A stretch of DNA of 47,482 nucleotides from positions 1-47,482 of the forward strand of contig NZ_JANYUY010000057.1 of assembly GCF_025060755.1 (NCBI RefSeq). The letters are read 5' to 3'. Position 1 is the stretch's first letter. Each line of letters begins with the position of its first letter. Positions 14,855-22,891 of the stretch are shown one piece after another. The translations under genes and the position numbers were made by a program. This DNA is from Paenibacillus doosanensis (GTDB lineage Bacteria > Bacillota > Bacilli > Paenibacillales > NBRC-103111). The notes beneath the pieces are model-generated. The model made no database searches. It was not told the DNA's origin and worked only from the letters and a program-made list of their open reading frames with translations.

Positions 14855-15592
14855 TTACCCGACCAAGCGAGCCTTCAGCCCCTGAAGCTTCGCCTCCGTC
14901 AAACCGATGCCGCGCAGGTACTGCTCGGCGCTTGTGTACTTCTCGGCGAGGTGCTCCAGCATCATGACCATGTTGGCAGGGTCGCAGCCGATAAAATGCT
15001 CGTACACCTCCGCCGGTACCCCCTCGGGGCGGTCGGCGCGCAGTTCATCCAGAATCGGCGTCAAGCAGTCGGCCGTCAGGCTGTAATCTTCGACGATCGT
15101 CTCCGACGGCACGTCCGCCAGCGCCAGCAGCAGCGCGGAAACGACGCCGGTGCGGTCCTTGCCCGCCGTGCAGTGATACAGAACGGCACTTTCGCCGCTA
15201 TCCGCCATTACATCGAAGATCCGCAGCAATTCCGCTTGCGCGCCGTCCAGCATGTCGACGTACAAGTCGCCCAGACTGCGCACCGCGCCGCCGGACACCT
15301 TCGCCGGGTTGATCAGCGAAATGTTGTGGTACTCAACGCCTTCGTAATCCATAAAGACGTCTCGCTTCTCCTCCACTTCGCGTGCATGCCGCAAGTCAAT
15401 CACGCTTGCGATGCCTCGTCCGGCCAGCGCTGCGCGGCTTTCGTCCGTAAGACGGTGCAAGCCGTCCGCGCGGTAGAACGCTCCCCAGTTCGTCGTTCTG
15501 CCGTCCTTCGTTGCATACCCGCCCAAATCACGCACATTATAGGCGCCTTCTACCGCAAGGACACGCTCACTTGTTTTTACCATTGGATTCAT
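14855..15592 (-). CDS. Tyrosine-phosphatase-fold phosphatase (Y_phosphatase3 type)
   Basis: A 245-residue cytosolic phosphatase. The Cys-dependent active site HCTAGKDRTG has nucleophile C141 and phosphate-binding R147. The family's N-terminal signature NVRDLGGY is at residues 19-26. Members of this group hydrolyse phosphotyrosine, phosphoinositides or other small phosphomonoesters, so the name does not fix the substrate. The gene is the last of a seven-gene minus-strand block with an ABC importer and two metallophosphoesterases, 40 bp after the GntR regulator gene. That context favours a metabolic rather than a signalling role (inference). Confidence 0.88.
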   Translation of the reverse strand: MNPMVKTSERVLAVEGAYNVRDLGGYATKDGRTTNWGAFYRADGLHRLTDESRAALAGRGIASVIDLRHAREVEEKRDVFMDYEGVEYHNISLINPAKVSGGAVRSLGDLYVDMLDGAQAELLRIFDVMADSGESAVLYHCTAGKDRTGVVSALLLALADVPSETIVEDYSLTADCLTPILDELRADRPEGVPAEVYEHFIGCDPANMVMMLEHLAEKYTSAEQYLRGIGLTEAKLQGLKARLVG

Positions 15593-15632
15593 GTCGTGTA
15601 ACCACCGTTTCTGTTATAGGATGACTGCTTTA

Positions 15633-16331
15633 TTATATATTAAACGACTGGAATTGCTGACGCACCAGCTCGACCAGCTCCAAGACGATGCGTTTGGCTT
15701 CGTCCAGCTCTCCCGCTGCCAGCGCCTGATAGATGCGTTTATTGAAATGTCCCGATTGCTGCGGCTTCGGCAGCGCTTGGACATGCAGCTTGCGGTACGA
15801 AATGATTTTGAACATGTACTTGCCTTTAATTTGCTCGATAATTTGCAGCATGCTCGCATTCTTGACGAGGTGCAGCATCGTTTCAATAAAAAGAAGCCCG
15901 CTTTCATAATAGGTGCGGTAGTCGTCCTCCTCGGAGGCGCGAAGCTGCCGCTCCAAATGGCCTTCCAGCGTCGGCAGATCGAAGCCGAGCTTCCGCACCG
16001 CCGCGATGTCCAGGCTGTATAGCTGGAGCGAGGATAAGACTTCGAACATCTCGAGGAACTCCCGGAACGTGATGTCTTTGACAAAAACGCCACGTCCCCG
16101 GATCGCTTCCACGAAGCCCTCCGTCTCCAGCAAGGAGATTGCCGCCCGAATCGGCGTCCGGCTCATGCCGAGACGTTCGGCCAGTTCATTCTCCGAGAGC
16201 AGCAGGCCGGGCAAATAGTGCCCGTTAATGATATGCTCGCGGATTTGTTGATAGGCTAACTTTTCCAAAGAGGGCTTAGCAAGACCCGTTAGTTGTGGAT
16301 ATTCCCGTTCGCCGGGTGCAATTGAATTCAT
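15633..16331 (-). CDS. GntR family regulator, FCD (FadR) type
   Basis: A 232-residue regulator. The winged helix-turn-helix (LAYQQIREHIINGHYLPG ... SENELAERLGMSRTPIRAAI) covers residues about 22-90, and an all-helical FCD effector domain follows. The open frame extends further upstream, but the ATG at 16331 overlaps the permease stop codon as TAATG. That indicates translational coupling and a correct start. FCD domains bind small carboxylates or metals; the effector here is unknown. As a regulator embedded in the transporter operon, it most likely controls that operon. Confidence 0.88.
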   Translation of the reverse strand: MNSIAPGEREYPQLTGLAKPSLEKLAYQQIREHIINGHYLPGLLLSENELAERLGMSRTPIRAAISLLETEGFVEAIRGRGVFVKDITFREFLEMFEVLSSLQLYSLDIAAVRKLGFDLPTLEGHLERQLRASEEDDYRTYYESGLLFIETMLHLVKNASMLQIIEQIKGKYMFKIISYRKLHVQALPKPQQSGHFNKRIYQALAAGELDEAKRIVLELVELVRQQFQSFNI

Positions 16332-17161
16332 TAACGCAAGCCGCCTTTTAAGAAAGAATCGATAATTTGTCGCTGCAAAACCAGGTAAATCACGAGAATA
16401 GGCAGACTCGCCATGGTCGTCGCCGCCATCATCGGCCCCCATTGATTTGCTTCCGTGGACATAAAAGATTGCAGACCAATCTGCAGTGTCGAGAACTGCG
16501 GTTTATTCGTGACAAGCAGCGGCCAGAAGTAATCGTTCCAAGCCGAGATGAACAGCAGCACGCCCGTGGAGGCGATCGTCGCCCGCAGGTTAGGAAATAT
16601 GGTTCGCCACAGCACGCTCCAATCGGAGGCGCCGTCGAGACGGGCCGCTTCGATCAGCGTTTTGGGGAACGTCTTGAAGGCGTGATACATCTGCAGGACG
16701 GCGAAGGCCGAAACAAGGTTCGGAATGATCAGCCCGAGCAAATGGTTGCGCAGCCCCCAGCCGCTGATAACGACGTAGTTCGGAATCATGATGACCTGGA
16801 ACGGCACCAGCCAGGTGAGCGAGATCAGCGCAAACACGACGCTCTGCCCGCGAAACTGCCAGCGGGTAAATGCATACGCGGCCAACACGCTCGTCAAGAG
16901 CTGCGTTGTCGTCTGCACGATCGCTACCGTCAGCGAGTTCGCCATCATGCGGGCCATCGGAATGGCTTTCCACGCATAGAGATAGTTGTCGAACGTCCAA
17001 TGCTTCGGCAGCAGCGAAGTAGAGTAGATGTCGCCGGCCGTTTTGAAGGATGTATTCAGCATCCAGTAGAACGGAAAAACAGCCAGCAGACTAAGCAGAA
17101 TGAGCAGAATATGCTTGCCGGCCAGCGCCGGGCGTGAAACAGTTAAAGACGTTTTCTTCAC
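16331..17161 (-). CDS. ABC transporter permease (MalG/UgpE type)
   Basis: A 276-residue CUT1 permease with six predicted membrane helices, the first at about residues 18-38. The EAA loop is IEAARLDGASDWSVLWRTIFP at about residues 178-198. It lies 12 bp downstream of the other permease gene and overlaps the GntR start by one base. It should pair with the product of 17174-18129 and a shared ATPase encoded elsewhere. Confidence 0.9.
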   Translation of the reverse strand: MKKTSLTVSRPALAGKHILLILLSLLAVFPFYWMLNTSFKTAGDIYSTSLLPKHWTFDNYLYAWKAIPMARMMANSLTVAIVQTTTQLLTSVLAAYAFTRWQFRGQSVVFALISLTWLVPFQVIMIPNYVVISGWGLRNHLLGLIIPNLVSAFAVLQMYHAFKTFPKTLIEAARLDGASDWSVLWRTIFPNLRATIASTGVLLFISAWNDYFWPLLVTNKPQFSTLQIGLQSFMSTEANQWGPMMAATTMASLPILVIYLVLQRQIIDSFLKGGLR

Positions 17162-17173
17162 GTCGGTTCCTCC

Positions 17174-18129
17174 TTAGTTATCGTAGAACGACAGCTTGTT
17201 CGACAGCTTCATGAAGCCAAGCGCGATCAAGCTCGAGCCGAATACGACAACGACCGCTGCCGCCGAGCTCGATCCGACGGAGAATGTCTTGAAGCCGTAC
17301 GTCCACAGCAGGTAATAAATGTTGGTCGTGGAGTTCATCGGGCCGCCCTGCGTGAGCACATTGATGTACGTGAAGCTCCATTCGGCGGCGAACAGCGTGC
17401 TCAGCATCGCCATGAACATGATCGTCGGCGACAGCAGCGGCAGCAGCACATGCCAAATGATTTGCCAGCGGCCGGCCCGATCCATTCGGGCGGCTTCTAC
17501 GTATTCCTTATTCAAGCCGGACAAGGCGGCCGAGAAGATCAAGGTGCTGAAGCCGATCAACTTCCATCCGGTAATGAACGTGACCGACCAGATCGCCCAG
17601 TTCGCATCGGAAAAGAACCCGATCGGATCATGAACCAGGTGCAGCGCCGTCAGCATTTTGTTGATGAGGCCGCCCATCGGGTTCATCAGCCAGCTCCACA
17701 CCGCGGATACGGCGACCGGCGCCATGATCATCGGCACGAATACGAGCCCCCGGTACAGGGTGCGCGACCGTTTGCCGATGTTATCGGTAGCAATGGCGAT
17801 AGCCAGCGGGATGAGAAGCGAGAACGGCAGCACCCCGACGGTGTAGATTAGCGTGTTCAGCAGCGCCTGGCTCATGTCCGGCAGCGTGAACAGGAGCTTG
17901 TAGTTTTTCAGCCCCATCCACACCTGAGGGAAGTCGGCAGCATGTTCCACTCGTAGAAGCTGAGCCGAACGGTCTGCAGCAGCGGACGATATACCCAAAA
18001 ACCGATAGATATGAGGGCCGGCAGCAGATACAGCCACGGCATGACCCAGCGCAGCGAGCGCTTGCGGCGCACCCGCTGAACCGGGTTCAACCGCTCCTTG
18101 GGCAGAGCCCCCGCAAGGGTGTTATTCAT
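17174..18129 (-). pseudogene. ABC transporter permease (MalF/UgpA type), frameshifted
   Basis: The N-terminal part (18129 down to about 17930: MNNTLAGALPKERLNPV, then a first membrane helix ending LSFYEWNML) and the C-terminal part (from QVWMGLKNYKLLFTL onward) are in different frames. Adding one C to the CCC run at 17928-17930 (GGG on the plus strand) restores one continuous permease of about 318 residues. The EAA loop in the second part is VEAARMDRAGRWQIIWHVLLP. A one-base loss in a homopolymer suggests either a sequencing error or a recent inactivating mutation. The rest of the gene shows no decay. Confidence 0.85.
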
Positions 18130-18153
18130 GAATTTTCTCCTTTCCGGTCGAAC

Positions 18154-19464
18154 CTATTGAATCAGCGTCTGCGCGCGTTTCTGCGCATCCTGCAGGATCG
18201 GTGTAATGTCGCCGGTCGTTTGCAGCGATTTTTGTACGGCGTCGAGGAAGGTAGACTCCACTTGGCTGAACTTGGCACCTGGATAGGAAACCCACGGCTG
18301 CAAGCGCGTAAGCTGATCCAGATTCGGTTTCACGAGCGGATTTTGCGCGACCCATTCCTTCAAGTATTGGGCGTCGTCAACGATAGCCGGACGCAGCGGC
18401 AGATAGCCCATTTTCGTCGTAATAATCGTGTAGCCGCGTTCGCTGGTCGCAAACTTCACAAACTCCCATGCCGCCTTCTGTTTCGCTGGATCTTCCGACA
18501 AAATGAACAGGGCGCTGCCGGAATTCACCGGCGTCGTCGGCTTGCTGCCGAAGGAAGGCATCGCCGCATTTTTCAGCTCCCAGCCTCCTGCTTTCGCTGC
18601 CGCGATGAAGCCGCTTTGCAGGGCGCTGGTCGTCAGCACCATGCCGAGCTTCCCTTCGCTGAACGATTGCGTCACGTCGTTGTCGTTCAATTTGTCATGC
18701 GCGCCGCTCTGAATGAGATCCCGCCACATGGTGATCGCGCCGACAGCCGCCGGCTCGCCGAACTGAATGGATTTGCGGTCATCGGAGAGCACTTTGCCGC
18801 CGTTGCTGCCGACCAGCGCTTGGGCAATCCAATCTGCACCGGCCATCCCTTGGATATGAACGCCTGCGGCTTTCGTCTTGGACGCGATTTGCAGGGCCGC
18901 CTGCTTCACCTCGTCCCACGTCTTCGGCGGCTGGTTCGGATCGAGCCCCGCTTCTTGGAAAATGTTCGCGTTATAGAATAGAACCGGCGTACTGAACGTA
19001 TACGGCATGCCGTACGTTTTTCCTGCTAGCTGCCCCAGCTTCAGCCCGTTCGGGGAGAAGCCTTCAAAGTTCTTTTGCAGCTCATCGGCCGGTACAATGT
19101 CCTCGAGCGCTTTTGCGCCGTAGTTCTGCACGGCATAGTCCAGTCCGTCGAAGACGAGCTGCGCCACGTCGGGACGCGAGCCGGCGGCAATATCCGCCTG
19201 TACCTTCGTGTTGATTTCGGTCGAGGCAATGGCGATCGGATCGATTTTAATATCCGGGTGGGCCGCTTCGAATTCGGAGATCAGCTGCATCACGCCCTCT
19301 TTTTGGCTGGCAATCGCCAGATTGTAGCTGTAGAACGTAATTTCGGTCGGCTCGCCGGAAGCTTTCGCCGAACCGGACGCTTCCTGATTCGCGGTTCCGC
19401 AGGCTGCTGTCGTCAGCAAGGCCAAGGCTACCACACCGGCCGCCGCCGTTTTTTTGAACATCAT
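18154..19464 (-). CDS. Extracellular solute-binding lipoprotein (family 1, UgpB-related)
   Basis: A 436-residue lipoprotein with signal, lipobox ending TTAAC (Cys at about 22) and a Ser/Ala/Gly linker. The mature part has family 1 landmarks: FYSYNLA near the N-terminus, VPADELQKNFEGFSPNGLKLG, PVNSGSALFILSEDPAKQKAAWEFV, and a C-terminal YPGAKFSQVESTFLDAVQ. It is related to the UgpB branch but clearly distinct from the binding protein at 3997-5364. Neighbouring phosphodiesterases and a phosphatase point to a phosphorylated ligand, which is inference. Confidence 0.87.
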   Translation of the reverse strand: MMFKKTAAAGVVALALLTTAACGTANQEASGSAKASGEPTEITFYSYNLAIASQKEGVMQLISEFEAAHPDIKIDPIAIASTEINTKVQADIAAGSRPDVAQLVFDGLDYAVQNYGAKALEDIVPADELQKNFEGFSPNGLKLGQLAGKTYGMPYTFSTPVLFYNANIFQEAGLDPNQPPKTWDEVKQAALQIASKTKAAGVHIQGMAGADWIAQALVGSNGGKVLSDDRKSIQFGEPAAVGAITMWRDLIQSGAHDKLNDNDVTQSFSEGKLGMVLTTSALQSGFIAAAKAGGWELKNAAMPSFGSKPTTPVNSGSALFILSEDPAKQKAAWEFVKFATSERGYTIITTKMGYLPLRPAIVDDAQYLKEWVAQNPLVKPNLDQLTRLQPWVSYPGAKFSQVESTFLDAVQKSLQTTGDITPILQDAQKRAQTLIQ

Positions 19465-19489
19465 CGTTTCTCCCTCTCCCCTGATTAAA

Positions 19490-20314
19490 TTAGCTATGTG
19501 CCGCTTGCAGCTTCTTCAGATCATACTCGGCCAGCACGCGCTGCTCGCCCGGCATCGTCATCGGCTGAACGATCATCTGTCCGTCTTTCACGAGAACATA
19601 GTTGTAGCCGGAGCGCTCCACCATACGCATAACGCCCTCTGCCATCGGGTCCAAACCGAAAGCCGAACCGTCCGCCGCAGCGCAAGGGACGCCGTTCAAC
19701 ATGCCGATGTTGTGAAAATGAATATGTCCCGACAGCAGGCCGATGACGTCGCTGCCTTCGATCGCCGCTGCCAAGTCCTGCGGATTCTGCAGCAAGTGGC
19801 TGTCCATCATCGCCGTCGGCGTCAGCACGACCGGGTGATGGTGCACGAGAATGGTACCGATCGGCGCCGGCTCGGCCAGCACGTCTTTCAGCCAGTCAAG
19901 CTGCTCGCTGTCCAAGCGCCCGTCATGGCTGCCCGGCACTTGCGTATTCAGCACGACCACGCGCAGCCCGCCGTTCATGAAGCTGTAGTAGTACGAAGCG
20001 TCCGAAGGTGCCTCCTCGAGGTAGCCTTCGCGAAACGGCTCGCGCGTATCGTGATTGCCCAGCGCCACATGGATCGGCACGCCGAGCGCCCGCTCCTCCG
20101 CTTGCAGGAAGCTCCGCAGAAACCGGTAGTCCTCCAGATCGCCGTCATGCGTTAAGTCGCCGCTGATTACAACAAAGGCCGGCTTCGTCTTCAGCTTGCC
20201 AATCTCTGCGAAAATGCCGTGCAGCTTGTCGGACATGGTCAGTCCGAACAGGGGCTGCTTGCCCGGCTTGCTGAGGTGAATATCCGTAATGTGTACGAAG
20301 AAAACAGGTTTCAT
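19490..20314 (-). CDS. Calcineurin-like metallophosphoesterase (class III cNMP PDE / GpdQ-like)
   Basis: A 274-residue enzyme with all metal-binding motifs of the class III phosphodiesterase group: D11-x-H13 (TDIH), GDLTHDG with D53, GNHD at 86-89, a triple His at 158-160, and GHIHFH at 196-201. This group contains the cAMP phosphodiesterase CpdA and the glycerophosphodiesterase GpdQ. There is no signal peptide, so it acts inside the cell on an imported or endogenous phosphodiester. The preceding gene (20321-21310) ends 6 bp upstream, and the binding-protein gene follows within 25 bp, so co-transcription is clear. Confidence 0.9.
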   Translation of the reverse strand: MKPVFFVHITDIHLSKPGKQPLFGLTMSDKLHGIFAEIGKLKTKPAFVVISGDLTHDGDLEDYRFLRSFLQAEERALGVPIHVALGNHDTREPFREGYLEEAPSDASYYYSFMNGGLRVVVLNTQVPGSHDGRLDSEQLDWLKDVLAEPAPIGTILVHHHPVVLTPTAMMDSHLLQNPQDLAAAIEGSDVIGLLSGHIHFHNIGMLNGVPCAAADGSAFGLDPMAEGVMRMVERSGYNYVLVKDGQMIVQPMTMPGEQRVLAEYDLKKLQAAHS

Positions 20315-20320
20315 CTTGAT

Positions 20321-21310
20321 CTACTCCTTTGCGTGTTTGGTTGTATGCGGCGGATAAGCCGTGATGTCTTGCACGCCGTCCAGATGAACGACACGGTAGG
20401 TCGGAACGCCTGCGCGCATCGTGACCCACAGGATCATGTTCGCATTAGCCCCGACTTCCTCTTCCCCATGCGGCAGCCCGCCGGTACGGCCCAGCTGGAT
20501 CAGCTCGCGATTGCCCTCGCGGGTGTATTCCAACTCATGAAGATGCCCCGCGAACATCGTGTGCGGGCGATTGCTCAGCAGCTGCTCCAGGCGCGCAAAT
20601 TGTTCGCTGCCCGTTTTCCAGCCCGGTTTATGCATATTGATGAAGGTCCAGGACACATCCTGATGCTCATTCAGCACACTCTCAATAAAAGCAAACTGCT
20701 CCTCTCCGATTGTCATTTTGACTTGCGACATCCCTTGGAGCTGCTCCGGCGTCAGCGCCTCTCCGAACGCTCGTAAATACTGCTTGGCGCCGGCCGGGTC
20801 GCGCTTGATTTGCTCCGTTACCGTTTTGACCACCTTCATGAATGCTTCCGGAAGCTCATCCGGCGTATGCTCCGTATTGATCGTAATGTAGAGCGCGTCT
20901 CCGGCGCGAAAAGCGTAATAATCCATCCCCTTGCGCTCACTCCACACATCCGCCATCATGGCGTTGCCGTAGTCATGATTGCCGACCGCCGGAAAAAACG
21001 GCAGACCCGTCGCTTGCACCATCGCATCCAGCTCGTCCCACTCCTCATGCGCGGAGGCCGGGCTCGTCCAATAGCCCTCGATTAGATCGCCAACTGCCAG
21101 CACAAAAGCCGGCTGCAAATCCTTGAGCACCTCGAGCGCTTTCTCGAATACGCCTGCTGTCGCCATCCCGCAGCGGTCGCCTACGACGGCAAAAGCATAG
21201 TCGCCTGTTAATGTCTCCGGAAGCTTGCCGAACCAAGGCCGTTTGCTGGTAATAAAGCGAGCGTCTTCCAACATGCTGAAATCGGGTCTGATCTGATCTT
21301 TGGTTTGCAT
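20321..21310 (-). CDS. Metallophosphoesterase with a GDRCG first motif
   Basis: A 329-residue cytosolic calcineurin-like enzyme. The first motif reads VVGDRCG (D45), so the usual D-x-H histidine is replaced. The other motifs are present: VGDLIEGY at 73-80, VGNHDYG at 109-115, a His in FINMHKPGW, and GHLHELEY near 250. It differs from the second enzyme of the operon in length, motif I and a long insert after GNHD. The two may therefore act on successive substrates. It is the first gene of the block, with AAAGGAG 6 bases before the ATG. The promoter should lie in the 415-bp gap upstream, but no convincing box pair was found. Confidence 0.88.
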   Translation of the reverse strand: MQTKDQIRPDFSMLEDARFITSKRPWFGKLPETLTGDYAFAVVGDRCGMATAGVFEKALEVLKDLQPAFVLAVGDLIEGYWTSPASAHEEWDELDAMVQATGLPFFPAVGNHDYGNAMMADVWSERKGMDYYAFRAGDALYITINTEHTPDELPEAFMKVVKTVTEQIKRDPAGAKQYLRAFGEALTPEQLQGMSQVKMTIGEEQFAFIESVLNEHQDVSWTFINMHKPGWKTGSEQFARLEQLLSNRPHTMFAGHLHELEYTREGNRELIQLGRTGGLPHGEEEVGANANMILWVTMRAGVPTYRVVHLDGVQDITAYPPHTTKHAKE

Positions 21311-21584
21311 AGTCTGCTCCTTTGTCTCTCAGAATGGAATTGCTTATACGACTCATTATGCAGGTTGTATGTAAGTTGAATATCAAGCGGGGGATAAGAA
21401 ATTGTGAAGAAGACCGGCGGTGTAGCACGGCGAGTTGCAGCGGTTTTTCCCTGATATGACAGGCTTTTCGGCTGAATGACTGTATGCGCGACGAGTGAAT
21501 TTTTAACAGAACGTTTACATAGACCGAATATTCTGCAAACAATCCCGTCCTGCTCTGATGCCTGAAGCATCGCGCCGCTAAGAC
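21311..21584. other. Intergenic region upstream of the phosphoesterase operon
   Basis: No gene is supported here. The region should hold the operon promoter and a GntR site. On the minus strand TTGATA at about 21380-21385 and A/T-rich stretches downstream are candidates, but no pair with good spacing was seen. An imperfect inverted sequence TTACATACAA (about 21362-21371) is similar in type to FadR-family sites, without being a clear match. Open frames antisense to each other here look non-coding. Confidence 0.35.
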
Positions 21585-21629
21585 ACAAGAAAGAAGCATC
21601 AAGGACAATCGGTTGTTCCTCGATGCTTC
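21585..21629 (-). terminator. Terminator of the SDR gene
   Basis: GAAGCATC and GATGCTTC, with an added AGGA/TCCT pairing across one mismatch, form a 13-bp stem. A T-rich stretch (TTTCTTGT) follows on the minus strand. Confidence 0.6.
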
Positions 21630-21726
21630 CCAAAATACAGACGATATGCTTATTTATTGCAGGGTTCCGGTTAACGGGTCCATCGGTAAAAAAATAGAAG
21701 AGCTGCCGCTGCATAGAATCGCCGGC

Positions 21727-22635
21727 TTATGAATATCGAATCGCTCCTCCATTTACGTGCAGCACTTGGCCGGTCACAAACATGGAATCGCTGGCGGCCA
21801 AATAGACATAGGCAGGAGCCACCTCGAATGGCTGCACGGCACGACCGAACGGGCTGTTGACGCCCCAGGTGCTCACCATCTCGGCAGGCCAAGAACTCAC
21901 GGTAAGAGGCGTCCAGCCCGGACCCGGAGCAACTCCATTGACCCTGATTCTCCTGTCGGCGAGCGATACGGCCATCGTACGAATGAAGGATACAATCGCT
22001 CCTTTGGTCGCCGCATAATCGATGGCGTTTTTGTTCCCCTCATAGGCCACCCTGGACGTCGTACAGATGATCGCGCTGCCCGGTCTCAGAAAAGGCAGGG
22101 CGGCTTTCGTCAAATAAAACATAGGGAAGACGTTCGTTCGAAACGTATTGTCCAGCTGTTCGTCCGAAACGTTCATAATGCTGGGTGTGTACGGCTGAAC
22201 GGCGGCGTTGCTGACGACAATGTCCAGCCTTTGATAATGATGCATCGTCTCCGCCACAATGTCGCACGAGGCCGCCGGATCGCGAAGATCGCGAGGCAGA
22301 ATCAAGCAGCGAACGCCGAATTGCTCCACGTACCGCTTGGTCTCTGCCGCATCCCTATGCTCGTTCAAATAAACAATCGCCAAATCGGCTCCTTCTTTGG
22401 CATAAGCCACCGCGATAGCGCGCCCGAACCCGCTATCGCCGCCGGTGATGACGGCGACTTTTCCTTTTAGCTTGCCGCTGCCGATATAACCGGGATTATC
22501 GAAAATGGGCCTGGGCACCATCAAATATTCCAGGCCGGGTACCCGATTCTGGTGCTGCGGCGGGAAGGCCACCGGCTCTATAACGGTCTTGGCGCGCCAG
22601 CCGATATAGGGATATACAGGATAACCGCTCTGCAT
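21727..22635 (-). CDS. SDR family oxidoreductase (YhdF/YhxC-like)
   Basis: A 302-residue NAD(P)-dependent short-chain dehydrogenase. A Tyr/Pro-rich N-terminal extension of about 55 residues, typical of stress-related SDRs in Bacillus and Paenibacillus, precedes the Rossmann fold. The cofactor motif is TGGDSGFGRA (Phe in place of the usual Ile). Catalytic residues are a Ser in CTTSRVAYEG and the YAATK pair. The normal NAG motif reads SNAA, a mild departure. AGGGGG lies before the ATG. It is monocistronic; a terminator follows at 21585-21629. Confidence 0.9.
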   Translation of the reverse strand: MQSGYPVYPYIGWRAKTVIEPVAFPPQHQNRVPGLEYLMVPRPIFDNPGYIGSGKLKGKVAVITGGDSGFGRAIAVAYAKEGADLAIVYLNEHRDAAETKRYVEQFGVRCLILPRDLRDPAASCDIVAETMHHYQRLDIVVSNAAVQPYTPSIMNVSDEQLDNTFRTNVFPMFYLTKAALPFLRPGSAIICTTSRVAYEGNKNAIDYAATKGAIVSFIRTMAVSLADRRIRVNGVAPGPGWTPLTVSSWPAEMVSTWGVNSPFGRAVQPFEVAPAYVYLAASDSMFVTGQVLHVNGGAIRYS

Positions 22636-22832
22636 AGGCCGCCCCCTTTCTCGAATTTCTCCTGCAAGGGGTCTATGTCAGCCTCTCCCTGAACGAGAAA
22701 TTGCCATTGTTATTACCAACTTATGAAACCTTTGATGAGAGTATGAACGTCATAAAGCTCTTGTATGTCCTGCGGACCCAAATTGCAGCCGGATTTGAAT
22801 AGCTTAAGTTCGGTAGACACCCTATAACACGC

Positions 22833-22870
22833 AAAAAGACAGGATAAGGGCATTGCCTCGATCCTGCCTT
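22833..22870 (-). terminator. Terminator of the two-component operon
   Basis: On the minus strand GCAGGAT pairs with ATCCTGT across a 15-base loop, followed by CTTTTTG. It lies just after the response-regulator stop codon. The remaining gap to the SDR gene holds no supported gene. Confidence 0.75.
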
Positions 22871-22891
22871 GTGAAGAGCCAGACAAGGCGC

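Noticed and set aside
21045..21714. Overlapping minus-strand open frames around the phosphoesterase operon promoter
   Set aside because: They run into the real metallophosphoesterase gene in another frame and show low-complexity, arginine-rich composition.
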